Shown: positions 53,917 to 63,645, counted from the first letter of the stretch. The stretch is DNA of 64,000 nucleotides from Streptomyces sp. NBC_01446 (GCF_026340095.1 NZ_JAPEPO010000003.1:930001-994000); one strand, 5' to 3'. The notes: a model not told the origin generated them from the sequence alone. Program-made: numbers and translations.

Positions 53917-54588
53917 TCAGATGGCGTCGCGCACGGCCCGCTCGAAGCCCTCTACATGCGCGCGGGCGATCTGGGCCGCCGCATCCGGCTCACCGGCGAT
54001 GATCGCGTCGATCAGCGGTCCGTGCTCCTCGACGTGGCCGGCCATGTCGGCGAGCCGGTCGATGAACAGGCACCAGATCCGCGTGGCCAGATTGTCGTGG
54101 CGGATGAGGGTGTCTTCCAGGTACGGGTTGTGCGTGGCGGCGTACACGGCACGGTGGACCTTGAGGTCCAGGTGCATCAGCTCGGCCGCATCGCCGTGCC
54201 GGGGATCCACGCCTGCCAGTTCACGCCGGACGGCCGTCAGGGCCGCTCGGTCCTCGGCCGTGGCCCGCCGCGCCGCACGGGCGGCGGCCAAGGGCTCGAG
54301 CTCCAGGCGGACTTCGGAGATATGGGCCAGGTCGGTGATGTTGACTTCGGTGGCGAAGGTGCCGCGCCTGGGGTAGGTCGTGACGAGGCGCTCGTACTGG
54401 AGCCGTTTGAGGGCCTCGCGCATCGGGGTGCGGCCGACTCCGAGGGACTGGGCGAGCTGGTCCTCGTTGATGGGCGCGCCCGGGCGGATGTCGAGCATGA
54501 CGAGCTGGTCGCGGATGGCGCGGTAGGCGCGCTCGGCGAGGGACAGCTCCTCGCCGCCGACCGCCGGCTCGGTCGCCACGTGCTGCAT
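53917..54588 (-). CDS. GntR/FCD (FadR subfamily) regulator of the sarcosine operon
   Basis: A 223-residue regulator: winged helix (LAERAYRAIRDQLVMLDIRP, GVGRTPMREALKRLQYERLV, RRGTFATEV) and FCD ligand domain with the metal-binding His residues in LDLKVHRAVYAATHNPYLE and EHGPLIDAI. The start follows GGGGG 4 nt upstream. It is divergent from glyA with a 14-bp perfect palindrome between, the expected FadR-type operator. Confidence 0.87.
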   Translation of the reverse strand: MQHVATEPAVGGEELSLAERAYRAIRDQLVMLDIRPGAPINEDQLAQSLGVGRTPMREALKRLQYERLVTTYPRRGTFATEVNITDLAHISEVRLELEPLAAARAARRATAEDRAALTAVRRELAGVDPRHGDAAELMHLDLKVHRAVYAATHNPYLEDTLIRHDNLATRIWCLFIDRLADMAGHVEEHGPLIDAIIAGEPDAAAQIARAHVEGFERAVRDAI

Positions 54589-54635
54589 GAGGCCCCCTTG
54601 ACCTGTCCATCGAGGTCCCATACCTTACCGCACAG

Positions 54636-54649
54636 ACTGATATATCAGT
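54636..54649. promoter_or_regulatory. GntR operator before glyA
   Basis: ACTGATATATCAGT is a perfect 14-bp palindrome in the 94-bp GntR-glyA gap, 47 bp from the GntR ATG and 33 bp from the glyA ATG. Binding would block both promoters. Confidence 0.75.
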
Positions 54650-54682
54650 TGCTCATTAGTCGGCTCTCAGAATGGTGTGCAG

Positions 54683-56047
54683 ATGGCAACGGACGCCCAG
54701 TCGATCACCACGCCTACGACCTCCGCTTCGCTCCACGCCCTTCCGCTCAGCGAGCTCGACCCGGACATCGCCGCCGCCGTCGACGCCGAGCTGGACCGCC
54801 AGCAGTCCACCCTCGAGATGATCGCGTCGGAGAACTTCGCTCCGGTCGCCGTCATGGAGGCGCAGGGCTCGGTCCTGACCAACAAGTACGCCGAGGGCTA
54901 CCCCGGCCGCCGCTACTACGGCGGCTGTGAGCACGTCGACGTCATCGAGCAGCTGGCCATCGACCGGGTCAAGGACCTGTTCGGCGCCGAGGCCGCGAAC
55001 GTACAGCCGCACTCGGGCGCCCAGGCCAATGCCGCCGCGATGTTCGCACTCCTCAGCCCGGGCGACACGATCCTCGGCCTCGACCTGGCCCACGGCGGTC
55101 ACCTGACCCACGGCATGCGCATCAACTTCTCCGGCAAGCTCTACAACGTCGTGCCGTACCACGTAGGCGAGTCCGACCTGCGTATCGACATGGACGAGGT
55201 CGAGCGGCTCGCGCGCGAGCACCGGCCCAAGCTGATCGTCGCCGGCTGGTCGGCCTACCCCCGACGCCTCGACTTCGCCGCGTTCCGGCGGATCGCCGAC
55301 GAGGTGGGCGCCTATCTGATGGTGGACATGGCGCACTTCGCCGGGCTCGTCGCGGCCGGACTGCACCCAAGTCCCGTTCCGTACGCGGACGTTGTCACGA
55401 CCACCACCCACAAGACCCTCGGCGGTCCGCGCGGCGGAGTGATCCTCAGCCGGGCCGGTCTCGCCAAGAAGATCAACTCTGCGGTCTTCCCCGGCCAGCA
55501 GGGCGGGCCCCTCGAGCACGTCATCGCGGCGAAGGCGGTGGCCTTCAAGGTGGCGGCGAGCGAGGAGTTCAAGGAGCGCCAGCAGCGCACCCTGGACGGC
55601 GCCCGCATCCTGGCCGGGCGACTGCTCAGCGACGATGTGGCAGAGGCCGGGATCACCGTGCTCACCGGCGGCACCGAGGTCCACCTGGTCCTTGTCGACC
55701 TGCGGAACTCCGCGCTCGACGGGCAGCAGGCCGAGGACCGACTGCACCGCGTCGGCATCACCGTCAACCGCAACGCGGTGCCGTTCGACCCGCGCCCGCC
55801 GATGGTCTCGTCCGGCCTGCGGATCGGTACGCCGGCGCTGGCCACGCGCGGCTTCGGCGCCGAGGAGTTCCGTGAGGTCGCCGACATCATCGCCGGGACG
55901 CTCAGGTCCGAACACCTCGGCGAGGAGCAGGCGAGCCTGCTGCGGGACCGGGTCGAGAAGCTTGCCGGCGCGTTCCCCCTGTACCCCCATCTGCCCCGCC
56001 TGTCCCAGCCGCCCCACCTGCCTCGCCTGAACGGAGACGCGGCATGA
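54683..56047 (+). CDS. glyA: Serine hydroxymethyltransferase
   Basis: A 454-residue PLP enzyme interconverting glycine plus methylene-THF and serine. Signatures: STLEMIASENFAPVAVMEAQ, EGYPGRRYYGG, and VTTTTHKTLGGPRGG with the cofactor lysine near 244. A C-terminal Pro/Leu-rich extension (YPHLPRLSQPPHLPRL) is unusual and encoded by repeated CCCCACCTGCC-like units. GTG six bases upstream is an alternative start. As first gene of the sarcosine operon it is probably a second, catabolic copy. Confidence 0.92.
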   Translation: MATDAQSITTPTTSASLHALPLSELDPDIAAAVDAELDRQQSTLEMIASENFAPVAVMEAQGSVLTNKYAEGYPGRRYYGGCEHVDVIEQLAIDRVKDLFGAEAANVQPHSGAQANAAAMFALLSPGDTILGLDLAHGGHLTHGMRINFSGKLYNVVPYHVGESDLRIDMDEVERLAREHRPKLIVAGWSAYPRRLDFAAFRRIADEVGAYLMVDMAHFAGLVAAGLHPSPVPYADVVTTTTHKTLGGPRGGVILSRAGLAKKINSAVFPGQQGGPLEHVIAAKAVAFKVAASEEFKERQQRTLDGARILAGRLLSDDVAEAGITVLTGGTEVHLVLVDLRNSALDGQQAEDRLHRVGITVNRNAVPFDPRPPMVSSGLRIGTPALATRGFGAEEFREVADIIAGTLRSEHLGEEQASLLRDRVEKLAGAFPLYPHLPRLSQPPHLPRLNGDAA

Positions 56048-57273
56048 CCGTCCAGCCGCAGCCGACGCTGCCGGAACACCCGGACTTCCTCTGGCGCAAT
56101 CCCGAGCCGCGCTCCTCGTACGACGTCGTCATCGTCGGCGCGGGCGGGCACGGTCTGGCGACCGCCTACTACCTCGCGAAGGAACACGGCATCACCAATG
56201 TCGCGGTCCTGGAGAAGGGCTGGCTGGCCGGCGGCAACATGGCCCGCAACACCACCATCATCCGCTCCAACTACCTGTGGGACGAGAGCGCGGCGATCTA
56301 CGAGCACGCGCTCAAGCTGTGGGAGGGACTCCCGGAGGAGCTGGACTACGACTTCCTGTTCAGCCAGCGCGGCGTCCTCAACCTGGCGCACACCCTCCAG
56401 GACGTCCGCGAGGGCATGCGCCGCGCCAACGCCAACCGGCTCAACGGAATTGACGCCGACTGGCTCGACCCGGACCAGGTCGCCGAGGTCTGCCCCATCC
56501 TCAACGTCTCCCCGGACACCCGGTACCCGGTGCTCGGCGGCACCTTCCAGCCCCGCGCGGGCATCGCCAAGCACGACCACGTCGCCTGGGCGCTCGCCCG
56601 CCGCGCCGACGAGATGGGCGTCGACCTGATCCAGGGCTGCGAGGTCACCGGCTTCGTCAAGGACGGCGAGAGGGTCGTGGGTGTCGAGACCAACCTCGGC
56701 CGCATCAACGCAGGCCGGGTCGGTCTCGCGGCCGCCGGGCACAGCAGTGTGCTCGCCGAGCGGGCCGGAGTCCGCCTCCCCGTCCAGTCCCACCCGCTCC
56801 AGGCACTGGTCTCCGAGCTCCACGAGCCGGTCCACCCCACCGTCGTCATGTCGAACCACGTCCATGTCTACGTCTCCCAGGCGCACAAGGGCGAACTGGT
56901 GATGGGGGCGGGCGTCGACTCGTACAACGGATACGGGCAGCGGGGCTCCTTCCACGTGATCGAGGAGCAGATGGCCGCCGCCGTCGAACTGTTCCCCATC
57001 TTCGCGCGGGCGCATGTGCTGCGGACCTGGGGCGGCATCGTCGACGTCACCCCGGACGCCTCGCCGATCATCAGCGCCACTCCCGTGGAGAACCTCTTCG
57101 TCAACTGCGGCTGGGGCACCGGCGGTTTCAAGGCCACGCCGGCCGCCGGCTGGACTTTCGCCCACACCATCGCCACGGGTGAGGCGCACCCGCTGAACGC
57201 CCCCTTCGCCCTCGACCGCTTCACGACGGGCGCACTGATCGACGAACACGGCGCCGCGGCCGTGGCCCACTGA
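56044..57273 (+). CDS. soxB: Sarcosine oxidase beta subunit
   Basis: A 409-residue flavoprotein of the heterotetrameric sarcosine oxidase, oxidising sarcosine to glycine with one-carbon transfer to THF. The FAD loop VVIVGAGGHGLATAYYLA is at residue 22 on; GGNMARNTTIIRSNYLW and AGIAKHDHVAWAL (His177 in the region that carries covalent FMN in this class) are typical. The ATG overlaps the glyA stop by 4 nt. Confidence 0.93.
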   Translation: MTVQPQPTLPEHPDFLWRNPEPRSSYDVVIVGAGGHGLATAYYLAKEHGITNVAVLEKGWLAGGNMARNTTIIRSNYLWDESAAIYEHALKLWEGLPEELDYDFLFSQRGVLNLAHTLQDVREGMRRANANRLNGIDADWLDPDQVAEVCPILNVSPDTRYPVLGGTFQPRAGIAKHDHVAWALARRADEMGVDLIQGCEVTGFVKDGERVVGVETNLGRINAGRVGLAAAGHSSVLAERAGVRLPVQSHPLQALVSELHEPVHPTVVMSNHVHVYVSQAHKGELVMGAGVDSYNGYGQRGSFHVIEEQMAAAVELFPIFARAHVLRTWGGIVDVTPDASPIISATPVENLFVNCGWGTGGFKATPAAGWTFAHTIATGEAHPLNAPFALDRFTTGALIDEHGAAAVAH

Positions 57274-57288
57274 GAGGACGCTGCTGCG

Positions 57289-57594
57289 ATGCTGCTGATC
57301 AACTGCCCATGGTGCGGTCCCCACAACGAGAGCGAATACCACTACGGGGGCCAGGCCCACGTCCCGTACCCCGAGAACCCCGCCGGCCTCGACGACCGGC
57401 AGTGGGCCGAGTACGTCTTCTACCGGGACAACCCGAAGGGCCCCTTCGCCGAGCGGTGGATGCACAGCCACGGCTGCCGCCGCTGGTTCAACGCCTTGCG
57501 CGACACCGTCAGTTACGAGGTGCTCGCCACCTATCGGCTCGACGAGCCGCGCCCCGAACCCCGCGTCACCGACCCGGCCGGAGAGCAGCGATGA
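57289..57594 (+). CDS. soxD: Sarcosine oxidase delta subunit
   Basis: A 101-residue zinc-binding subunit: CPWCG near the N-terminus and HSHGCRRWF later supply the Cys/His ligands. It stabilises the alpha-beta assembly. The stop overlaps the soxA ATG (ATGA). Confidence 0.93.
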   Translation: MLLINCPWCGPHNESEYHYGGQAHVPYPENPAGLDDRQWAEYVFYRDNPKGPFAERWMHSHGCRRWFNALRDTVSYEVLATYRLDEPRPEPRVTDPAGEQR

Positions 57595-60461
57595 CCGACC
57601 AGCAGTTCCGGCTCGGCGACGAAGGCCGCGTCGACCGCACCATTTTCCTGCACTTCAGTCTCGACGGGAGGGAGTTGACCGGACATCCCGGCGACACCCT
57701 CGCCTCCGCCATGCTGGCGAACGGCATCGTGGGGGCCGCCCCGTCGCTCTACCGCGGCCGTCCGCGCGGCATCGTCTCGGCGGGAGTGGAGGAGGCCAAC
57801 GCTCTGGTGCAGCTCGGTGGTTCGTGCTCGGAGGGCATGATCCCGGCGACGACGGTGGAGCTGTACGACGGCCTGTCCGCGACCACGCTCTCCGGCATGG
57901 GACGACTCGACCCGACGCCCGACCCCGCCGTGTACGACAAGAAGTACGTCCATACCGACGTCCTGGTCGTCGGGGCGGGCCCGGCCGGGCTCGCGGCCGC
58001 CGCCGCGGCAGCCGAGTCCGGTGCGCGCGTGATCCTGGTGGACGACCAGCCTGAACTCGGTGGCGCGCTGCTGTCCGGACGCCGTCGGTCGGGGTGGGTG
58101 GCCGAGGTCGGCGCGGCGCTGGACGCGGCCCCCGAGGTCACTGTTCTGACGCGCACCACGGCGTTCGGGTCGTACGACGACAACTACGTCCTCGCCCTGG
58201 AGCGGCGCACCGACCACCTCGGAGCCGACGCACCCCACCCTTCCTCGGGTGTCTCGCGCCAACGGCTGTGGCACATCCGCGCCCGCCAGGCAGTCCTGGC
58301 GACCGGCGCGCACGAGCGCCCGCTGACCTTCGCCGGCAACGACCGTCCTGGCGTGATGCTCGCCGCGTCCGTACGCACGTACCTCAACCGGTACGGCGTG
58401 GCCCCGGGCAGGCGATCCGTGGTCGCCACGACCAACGACAGCGCGTACGACACGGTCGCCGATCTGCACGCAGCCGGCCTCCCCATCGCCGCCGTCGTGG
58501 ACGCGCGGCCCGAACTGTCGCAGCGAGCCGCCGAGATCGCGACGGCGACCGGGGTACGAGTGATGACGGGCAGCGCAGTGGTCGACACTGCGGGCGAGTC
58601 ACGGCTCACCGGCGTGACCGTCCAGACCCTCGACGCGGACGGTCAACTCACGGGCGAGGCCGAGGAGTTCGACTGCGACCTGCTCGCCGTCTCGGGCGGC
58701 TGGAGTCCGGTCGTCCACCTCCACAGCCAGCGCCAAGGCAAGCTGCGCTGGGACGACGACCTGGTCGCGTTCGTGCCCGACGGCACGGTACGGGACCAGC
58801 AGATCGTCGGCGCGGCCCGTGGGACGTACGGCCTCGACGGGGCACTGGCCGACGGCGCGCGGGCCGGTGCGCTGGCGGCGACCGAGGCGGGTTTCCCCGT
58901 TCCGGTGCCCGCGGCGCCGTCCGAGGACGCACGGCCCGACGTCCGCGCCCTGTGGCTGGTGCCCTCCCCCGCCGGCGAACCCGGCACCTGGGACACCCAC
59001 TTCGTCGATCTCCAGCGCGACGTCACCGTCGCCGACGTCTGGCGGTCCACCGGCGCCGGTATGCGCGGCGTCGAGCACGTCAAGCGCTACACCTCGCTGG
59101 GCACGGCGAACGACCAGGGCAAGACGTCCGGCGTCAACGCGATCGGCGTGATCGCCGAAGCCCTCGGCGCCGGCGCATCACCCGGCGAGATCGGCACGAC
59201 CGCCTACCGGGCGCCCTACACGCCGGTGGCCTTCGCCGCCCTCGCCGGACGGGAGCGCGGGGACCTCTTCGACCCGGAGCGCACCACGTCCATCCACGGC
59301 TGGCACGTCGCCCACGGCGCGGAGTTCGAGGACGTCGGGCAGTGGAAGCGGCCCTGGTACTACCCCCGGCCGGGCGAGGACATGGACGCGGCCGTCGCCC
59401 GCGAGTGCCGCGCGGCCCGTGAAGGCGTGGCGTTCATGGACGCCACCACCCTCGGCAAGATCGAGATCTGGGGAGCGGACGCGGGCGAGTTCCTCAACCG
59501 CGTCTACACCAACGCCTTCAAGAAGCTGAAGCCCGGCATGACCCGCTACGGCGTGATGTGCAAGCCCGACGGCATGATCTTCGACGACGGCGTGACGCTG
59601 CGCCTCGACGAGAACCGCTATTTCATGACCACCACGACGGGTGGCGCCGCCGGGGTCCTGGACTGGCTGGAGGAGTGGCTGCAGACCGAGTGGCCCGAGC
59701 TCGACGTCCACTGCACCTCGGTGACCGAACAGTGGGCGACGGTCGCCGTCGTCGGCCCGAAGTCACGTGACGTCATCGCGAAGCTCGCCCCCGAACTCGA
59801 CGTCTCCGCCGAGGCGTTCCCTTTCATGGCGTTCCGCGAGACGACGCTGGCCTCGGGCATCCCGGCCCGCGTCTGCCGGATCTCCTTCTCCGGTGAGCTC
59901 GCCTTCGAGATCAACGTCTCCTCCTGGTACGGCCGAGCCGTCTGGGAGCAGGTGTACGAGGCCGGAAAGTCGTACGACATCACTCCGTACGGCACCGAGA
60001 CGATGCACGTCCTGCGGGCCGAGAAGGGGTTCATCATCGTCGGCCAGGACACCGACGGCACCGTCACGCCCCAGGACGCGAACATGGACTGGGTGGTCTC
60101 CAAGCGCAAGGACTTCATCGGGAACCGGTCCTACTCCCGTGCCGACACGACGCGCGCCGATCGCAAGCAGCTGGTCGGCCTGTTGCCCACCGACCGTACG
60201 ACGCGACTGCCCGAGGGGTCCCAACTCATCGCACAGGACACGCCGTTGACTCCCGAGAGCGGGCCGGTGCCCATGCTCGGCCACGTCACCTCCAGCTATC
60301 ACAGCGCCGCACTCGGCCGCCCGTTCGCTCTCGCCCTCGTCGCCGGCGGGCGGGCCAGGATCGGCTCGACCCTGCTCGCCCCCGTGGGCGACGACCTGGT
60401 GCCCGTCGAGGTCACCGACTCCGTCCTCTACGACCCGGAAGGGACCAAGCGCGATGGCTGA
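57591..60461 (+). CDS. soxA: Sarcosine oxidase alpha subunit
   Basis: A 956-residue subunit. Order: short 2Fe-2S-like fold without cysteines (SLDGRELTGHPGDTLASAML), an NAD-binding oxidoreductase domain (VLVVGAGPAGLAAAAAAAES), then an aminomethyltransferase-type folate domain (SRVxIx region from about residue 600, with YTNAFKKLKPGMTRYGVM and GFIIVGQDTDGTVTP). It channels formaldehyde to THF as 5,10-methylene-THF. Overlaps soxD by 4 and soxG by 8 nt. Confidence 0.93.
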   Translation: MTDQQFRLGDEGRVDRTIFLHFSLDGRELTGHPGDTLASAMLANGIVGAAPSLYRGRPRGIVSAGVEEANALVQLGGSCSEGMIPATTVELYDGLSATTLSGMGRLDPTPDPAVYDKKYVHTDVLVVGAGPAGLAAAAAAAESGARVILVDDQPELGGALLSGRRRSGWVAEVGAALDAAPEVTVLTRTTAFGSYDDNYVLALERRTDHLGADAPHPSSGVSRQRLWHIRARQAVLATGAHERPLTFAGNDRPGVMLAASVRTYLNRYGVAPGRRSVVATTNDSAYDTVADLHAAGLPIAAVVDARPELSQRAAEIATATGVRVMTGSAVVDTAGESRLTGVTVQTLDADGQLTGEAEEFDCDLLAVSGGWSPVVHLHSQRQGKLRWDDDLVAFVPDGTVRDQQIVGAARGTYGLDGALADGARAGALAATEAGFPVPVPAAPSEDARPDVRALWLVPSPAGEPGTWDTHFVDLQRDVTVADVWRSTGAGMRGVEHVKRYTSLGTANDQGKTSGVNAIGVIAEALGAGASPGEIGTTAYRAPYTPVAFAALAGRERGDLFDPERTTSIHGWHVAHGAEFEDVGQWKRPWYYPRPGEDMDAAVARECRAAREGVAFMDATTLGKIEIWGADAGEFLNRVYTNAFKKLKPGMTRYGVMCKPDGMIFDDGVTLRLDENRYFMTTTTGGAAGVLDWLEEWLQTEWPELDVHCTSVTEQWATVAVVGPKSRDVIAKLAPELDVSAEAFPFMAFRETTLASGIPARVCRISFSGELAFEINVSSWYGRAVWEQVYEAGKSYDITPYGTETMHVLRAEKGFIIVGQDTDGTVTPQDANMDWVVSKRKDFIGNRSYSRADTTRADRKQLVGLLPTDRTTRLPEGSQLIAQDTPLTPESGPVPMLGHVTSSYHSAALGRPFALALVAGGRARIGSTLLAPVGDDLVPVEVTDSVLYDPEGTKRDG

Positions 60462-61083
60462 GCCCACGAACGATGCGCGCACCGGCCTGCTGGCATGGCG
60501 CGTGAGCCCTCTGGCGCATCTCGCGGAGCGGATGCGGGACGCCGCCGTCACCGGGGCCCGCGGGGTCACGCTGTCCGAGTGGCCCTTCGTCAGCATGGTG
60601 AACGTGCGCGTCGACCCCGCCTCCGCGGCGGCGACCCGCATCGAGAAGACCTTGGGGGCGCCACTCCCCCGCGAGTACGGCCAGACCACCACCTCCGGCG
60701 GCCACACCGCGTTCTGGCTCGGCCCCGACGAGTGGCTGGTACTGTCCCAGGCCGAAGCTGGGGCCGTGGTCGCCGAGTTGAGGGAGGCGCTCGCCGCGGA
60801 TCCGGGTTCGGTCGTCGATGTCTCGGCGAACCGCACCACGCTCGAACTGAGCGGCCCGGCCGCCCGGCAGGTGCTGGAGAAGGGCTGCCCGCTGGACCTG
60901 CATCCTAGGGTCTTCGGTCCGGGCCGGGCGGTGTCGACCACGGTGGGACCGATCGCGGTCCTGCTCTGGCAGGTCGACGACGGGCCGACGTACCGGCTGC
61001 TGCCGAGGTCGTCGTTCGCCGACTACCTGGCGCGCTGGCTCATCGACGCGATGAGCGAATACCGCGGCCCCGAGCTGCCTTGA
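60454..61083 (+). CDS. soxG: Sarcosine oxidase gamma subunit
   Basis: A 209-residue subunit with the GcvT-like fold typical of SoxG: TLSEWPFVSMVNVRVDP, WLGPDEWLVLSQ and VVDVSANRTTLELSGPAARQ. Its 5' end overlaps soxA by 8 nt. It is followed by a serine dehydratase remnant before purU. Confidence 0.9.
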   Translation: MAEPTNDARTGLLAWRVSPLAHLAERMRDAAVTGARGVTLSEWPFVSMVNVRVDPASAAATRIEKTLGAPLPREYGQTTTSGGHTAFWLGPDEWLVLSQAEAGAVVAELREALAADPGSVVDVSANRTTLELSGPAARQVLEKGCPLDLHPRVFGPGRAVSTTVGPIAVLLWQVDDGPTYRLLPRSSFADYLARWLIDAMSEYRGPELP

Positions 61084-61096
61084 CCGCGTCGGGCAC

Positions 61097-61320
61097 ATGG
61101 GCCCGCACTCGGTCCGCGTCGTCCCCGCCTCCGGCACGGTGGGGCCGATGCGGGCGGCCCGGGGCTTCGTCGGTCGCCGGGCAGGTCACCCCCCGTACAC
61201 GGCAGCCTCGCCCAGGTCATCACGACCATGCGCGACACCGGCCGGGACATGAAGGCCACATGCCAGGAGGCCGCCCGCGGCTGCCTCGCCGTCAACGTCA
61301 CCGAATGGCTGGCACCATGA
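61097..61320 (+). pseudogene. sdaA: L-serine dehydratase gene reduced to its two ends
   Basis: The first part reads ASGTVGPMRAARGFVGRR, matching the family opening (SSSHTVGPMRAAR). From 61201, in another frame, GSLAQVITTMRDTGRDMKAT then CQEAARGCLAVNVTEWLAP match its C-terminus. Roughly 380 codons between are gone and the join is out of frame. The TGA (61318-61320) still overlaps the purU ATG, as expected for the ancestral soxG-sdaA-purU order. Without it serine made by glyA cannot be drained to pyruvate by this operon. Confidence 0.75.
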
Positions 61321-62261
61321 CTGATTCCCCGGCTTCCGCCGCGTCCCCCGTCCCCGCTTCCCGCGCTCCCTCGCCGGCCGGTCCCTTGCCGACCGGCCCC
61401 GCCACGGCGCCGGTCGAGCACGTCCTCACCCTCGACTGCCCCGAGGCGCCCGGCATCGTCCACGCCGTCTCGCGGTTCCTCGTCGAGCACGGCAGCGACA
61501 TCATCGACAACCAGCAGTTCGGCGACCGCCGGGACGGCCACTTCTTCATGCGGGTGCACTTCGCCGCAGCCGGCGGCGAGAACACCACGCAGTCCATGCG
61601 CGACGACTTCGCCGCCGTGGCCGCCCCCTTCGCCATGCGGTGGCACCTCGAACCGGTCGGCACCCGCCGACGCGTGCTGATCATGGTGTCCCGCTACGAC
61701 CACTGCCTCAACGACCTGCTCTTCCGCACCCGCAGCGGCGACCTGCCCATCGACGTGGTCGCGGTCGTCTCCAACCACCGCGACCACGAGGCACTCGTCA
61801 CCTGGCACGACATCCCCTTCTTCCACGTACCGGTCACCGCCGCGACCAAGCCTCAGGCCGAGGCACAACTCCTCGACCTCATCGACTCGTTCGACGTCGA
61901 CCTGGTCGTCCTCGCCCGCTACATGCAGGTGCTCTCCGACGACCTGTGCACCCGACTGCCCGGCCGGCTGATCAACATCCACCACTCGTTCCTGCCGAGC
62001 TTCAAGGGCGCCAAGCCCTACCACCAGGCCCACGACCGCGGCGTCAAACTCGTCGGCGCGACCGCCCACTACGTCACCCCCGACCTCGACGAAGGCCCGA
62101 TCATCGCCCAGGAGGTCATCGGCGCCGACCACAGCCACACCCCCGAGGACCTGGCCGCCATCGGCCGCGACGCGGAATCGGCAGCCCTGGCCCGGGCCGT
62201 CCGCTGGCACTGCGAAGGCCGGGTGTTCGTCCAGGGAAGGCGGACGGTGGTTCTCCGCTGA
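61317..62261 (+). CDS. purU: Formyltetrahydrofolate deformylase
   Basis: A 314-residue enzyme releasing formate from 10-formyl-THF. An ACT domain (about residues 38-115, VLTLDCPEAPGIVHAVSRFL) precedes the formyltransferase-type catalytic domain with INIHHSFLPSFKGAKPY and TPDLDEGPIIAQE, giving the Asn/His/Asp set. A Pro/Ala-rich 30-residue N-terminal extension is present. It balances the one-carbon pool produced by sarcosine oxidase. ATGA overlap with the sdaA remnant. Confidence 0.93.
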   Translation: MTDSPASAASPVPASRAPSPAGPLPTGPATAPVEHVLTLDCPEAPGIVHAVSRFLVEHGSDIIDNQQFGDRRDGHFFMRVHFAAAGGENTTQSMRDDFAAVAAPFAMRWHLEPVGTRRRVLIMVSRYDHCLNDLLFRTRSGDLPIDVVAVVSNHRDHEALVTWHDIPFFHVPVTAATKPQAEAQLLDLIDSFDVDLVVLARYMQVLSDDLCTRLPGRLINIHHSFLPSFKGAKPYHQAHDRGVKLVGATAHYVTPDLDEGPIIAQEVIGADHSHTPEDLAAIGRDAESAALARAVRWHCEGRVFVQGRRTVVLR

Positions 62262-62284
62262 GGGACGGACACCCGTCCCAGGTC

Positions 62285-63218
62285 TTACAGCCTTCTGGCT
62301 GTCCGCTGCCTCCATGTCGGTTCCCAGACGTCGGAGTCCGGGGTTTGCGCCCGGGTCGCGTCCAGGTGGGCGCGAAACGCGTCAAGTGCCGGATGCCGGT
62401 TGTCGCCGCGCCAAGACCGGCGTCGGGTGCCGCACCGGAATGCGCCGCAGGTCGTAGCTGTCAGGCCAGAGATACCGGGACCCTTCACCGACGAGGGTCG
62501 CCAGGTCGGCGGAGTCGGCGATCTCGTCCAGGAGCGCCTCGTTCCCGAAGACGGGCCCGACGACGTCGATCGTGAGCCCGAACGCGGCGGCGAACTCGTC
62601 GTAGTAGTCGGCCCACTCGGTGCCGGGTGCCATGCCGGGCATCCAGATGCGGTGTCCGACGAGTTGTGCGGGCGTGACGCTGTCGGCATCGGCCAGCGCG
62701 TGGGAGGGCCCGACGAGAAGCTCGTGCGGGTCGTCGATCACCCGGACGGTCTTGATCGAGGCCGGCAGGCGAAGCGCGGGAACGGTGATCGCGTGGAACG
62801 TGGCGTCGATCGTCCCAGCTTCGACCGCGGCGATCGCCGTGTCGACGTCGGCGTTCAAGGTCACGACGTCGAGCTCGATGTCAGGGCGGGTGCGGTAGAA
62901 GTCCTGCAGGAGCACCGCAGGAGCGATCCGCCGGTTGATGACGTCGACCCGCAGGGCGCGCCGGCCGGGGCGCACGGAGGCGTCGGCCCGGTCTTCCGCC
63001 CGGAGGAGTTCGCGGGCGTGGGGAAGGAACGCCTGGCCGTCGATGGTGAGCTCGGCTCCGCGCGGGGTGCGGGTGAACAGGCGCACTTCCAGATCCTTTT
63101 CCAGCACGGCGATGCGCTTGGAGACGGCTTGCTGGGTGATCGACAGGGCCACGGCGGCTTCCTGGAACTGGCCGGCGTCCGCAGCCGCGACAAAGGTGCG
63201 CACAGCGTTGAGATCCAC
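62285..63218 (-). pseudogene. LysR family regulator with a C-terminal frameshift
   Basis: The winged helix (MDLNAVRTFVAAADAGQFQE, LSITQQAVSKRIAVLEKDLE) and most of the effector domain are intact. Near 62411-62414 one extra T in the complement (GTCTTGG instead of GTCTGG) changes frame: the current frame stops at 62382, while WRGDNRHPALDAFRAHLDAT continues in the other frame to a stop at 62285. The shorter 278-residue form may still fold. Either a pseudogene or a one-base error. Divergence partners are lost. Confidence 0.75.
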
Positions 63219-63231
63219 CCGCCCACTCTAT

Positions 63232-63645
63232 TCACACAGCGTCCGGGTGGTCAGGACGGGCCGGAGAGCGGAGCGCTGCCGTGCCCACAGCCACGGCGTT
63301 GGCAGCGACGATCACGGCGATGGCCGTCCATGATGCCGGGCCGAGATGCTGGCCGAGGATGAGGAGGCCCACCAGAGCGGCGCACACCGGGTTGACGCTC
63401 ATGAAGATCCCGAAGGAGTGGGCGGGGACGCGTCGCAGTGCGAGCAGGTCGGTGAGGAAGGGCACCGCGGAGGACAGCACACCGGCCGCGAGCGCGCACA
63501 AAAGTGCGGCCGCGGTGGGCCGGTGCAGGCACAGTGCGGTGATGCCGACCGGCACGTAGAGCGCACCGGAGACGAGCGCGGCGGCCGCCGATCCCTCGAT
63601 CCCGGGCAGGCGCTGCCCCACGGTGGCAGTGCGGTTGAGCAGGAT
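63232..63645 (-). pseudogene. EamA/RhtA-type exporter gene interrupted by an insertion element
   Basis: The C-terminal ~137 residues of a drug/metabolite exporter (LLNRTATVGQRLPGIEGSAA, then four TM helices with SVNPVCAALVGLLILGQHLG). Homology extends back to about 63645, where sequence switches to the end of an IS200/IS605-type element. The other half of the gene would lie beyond the element, outside the window. Confidence 0.8.
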
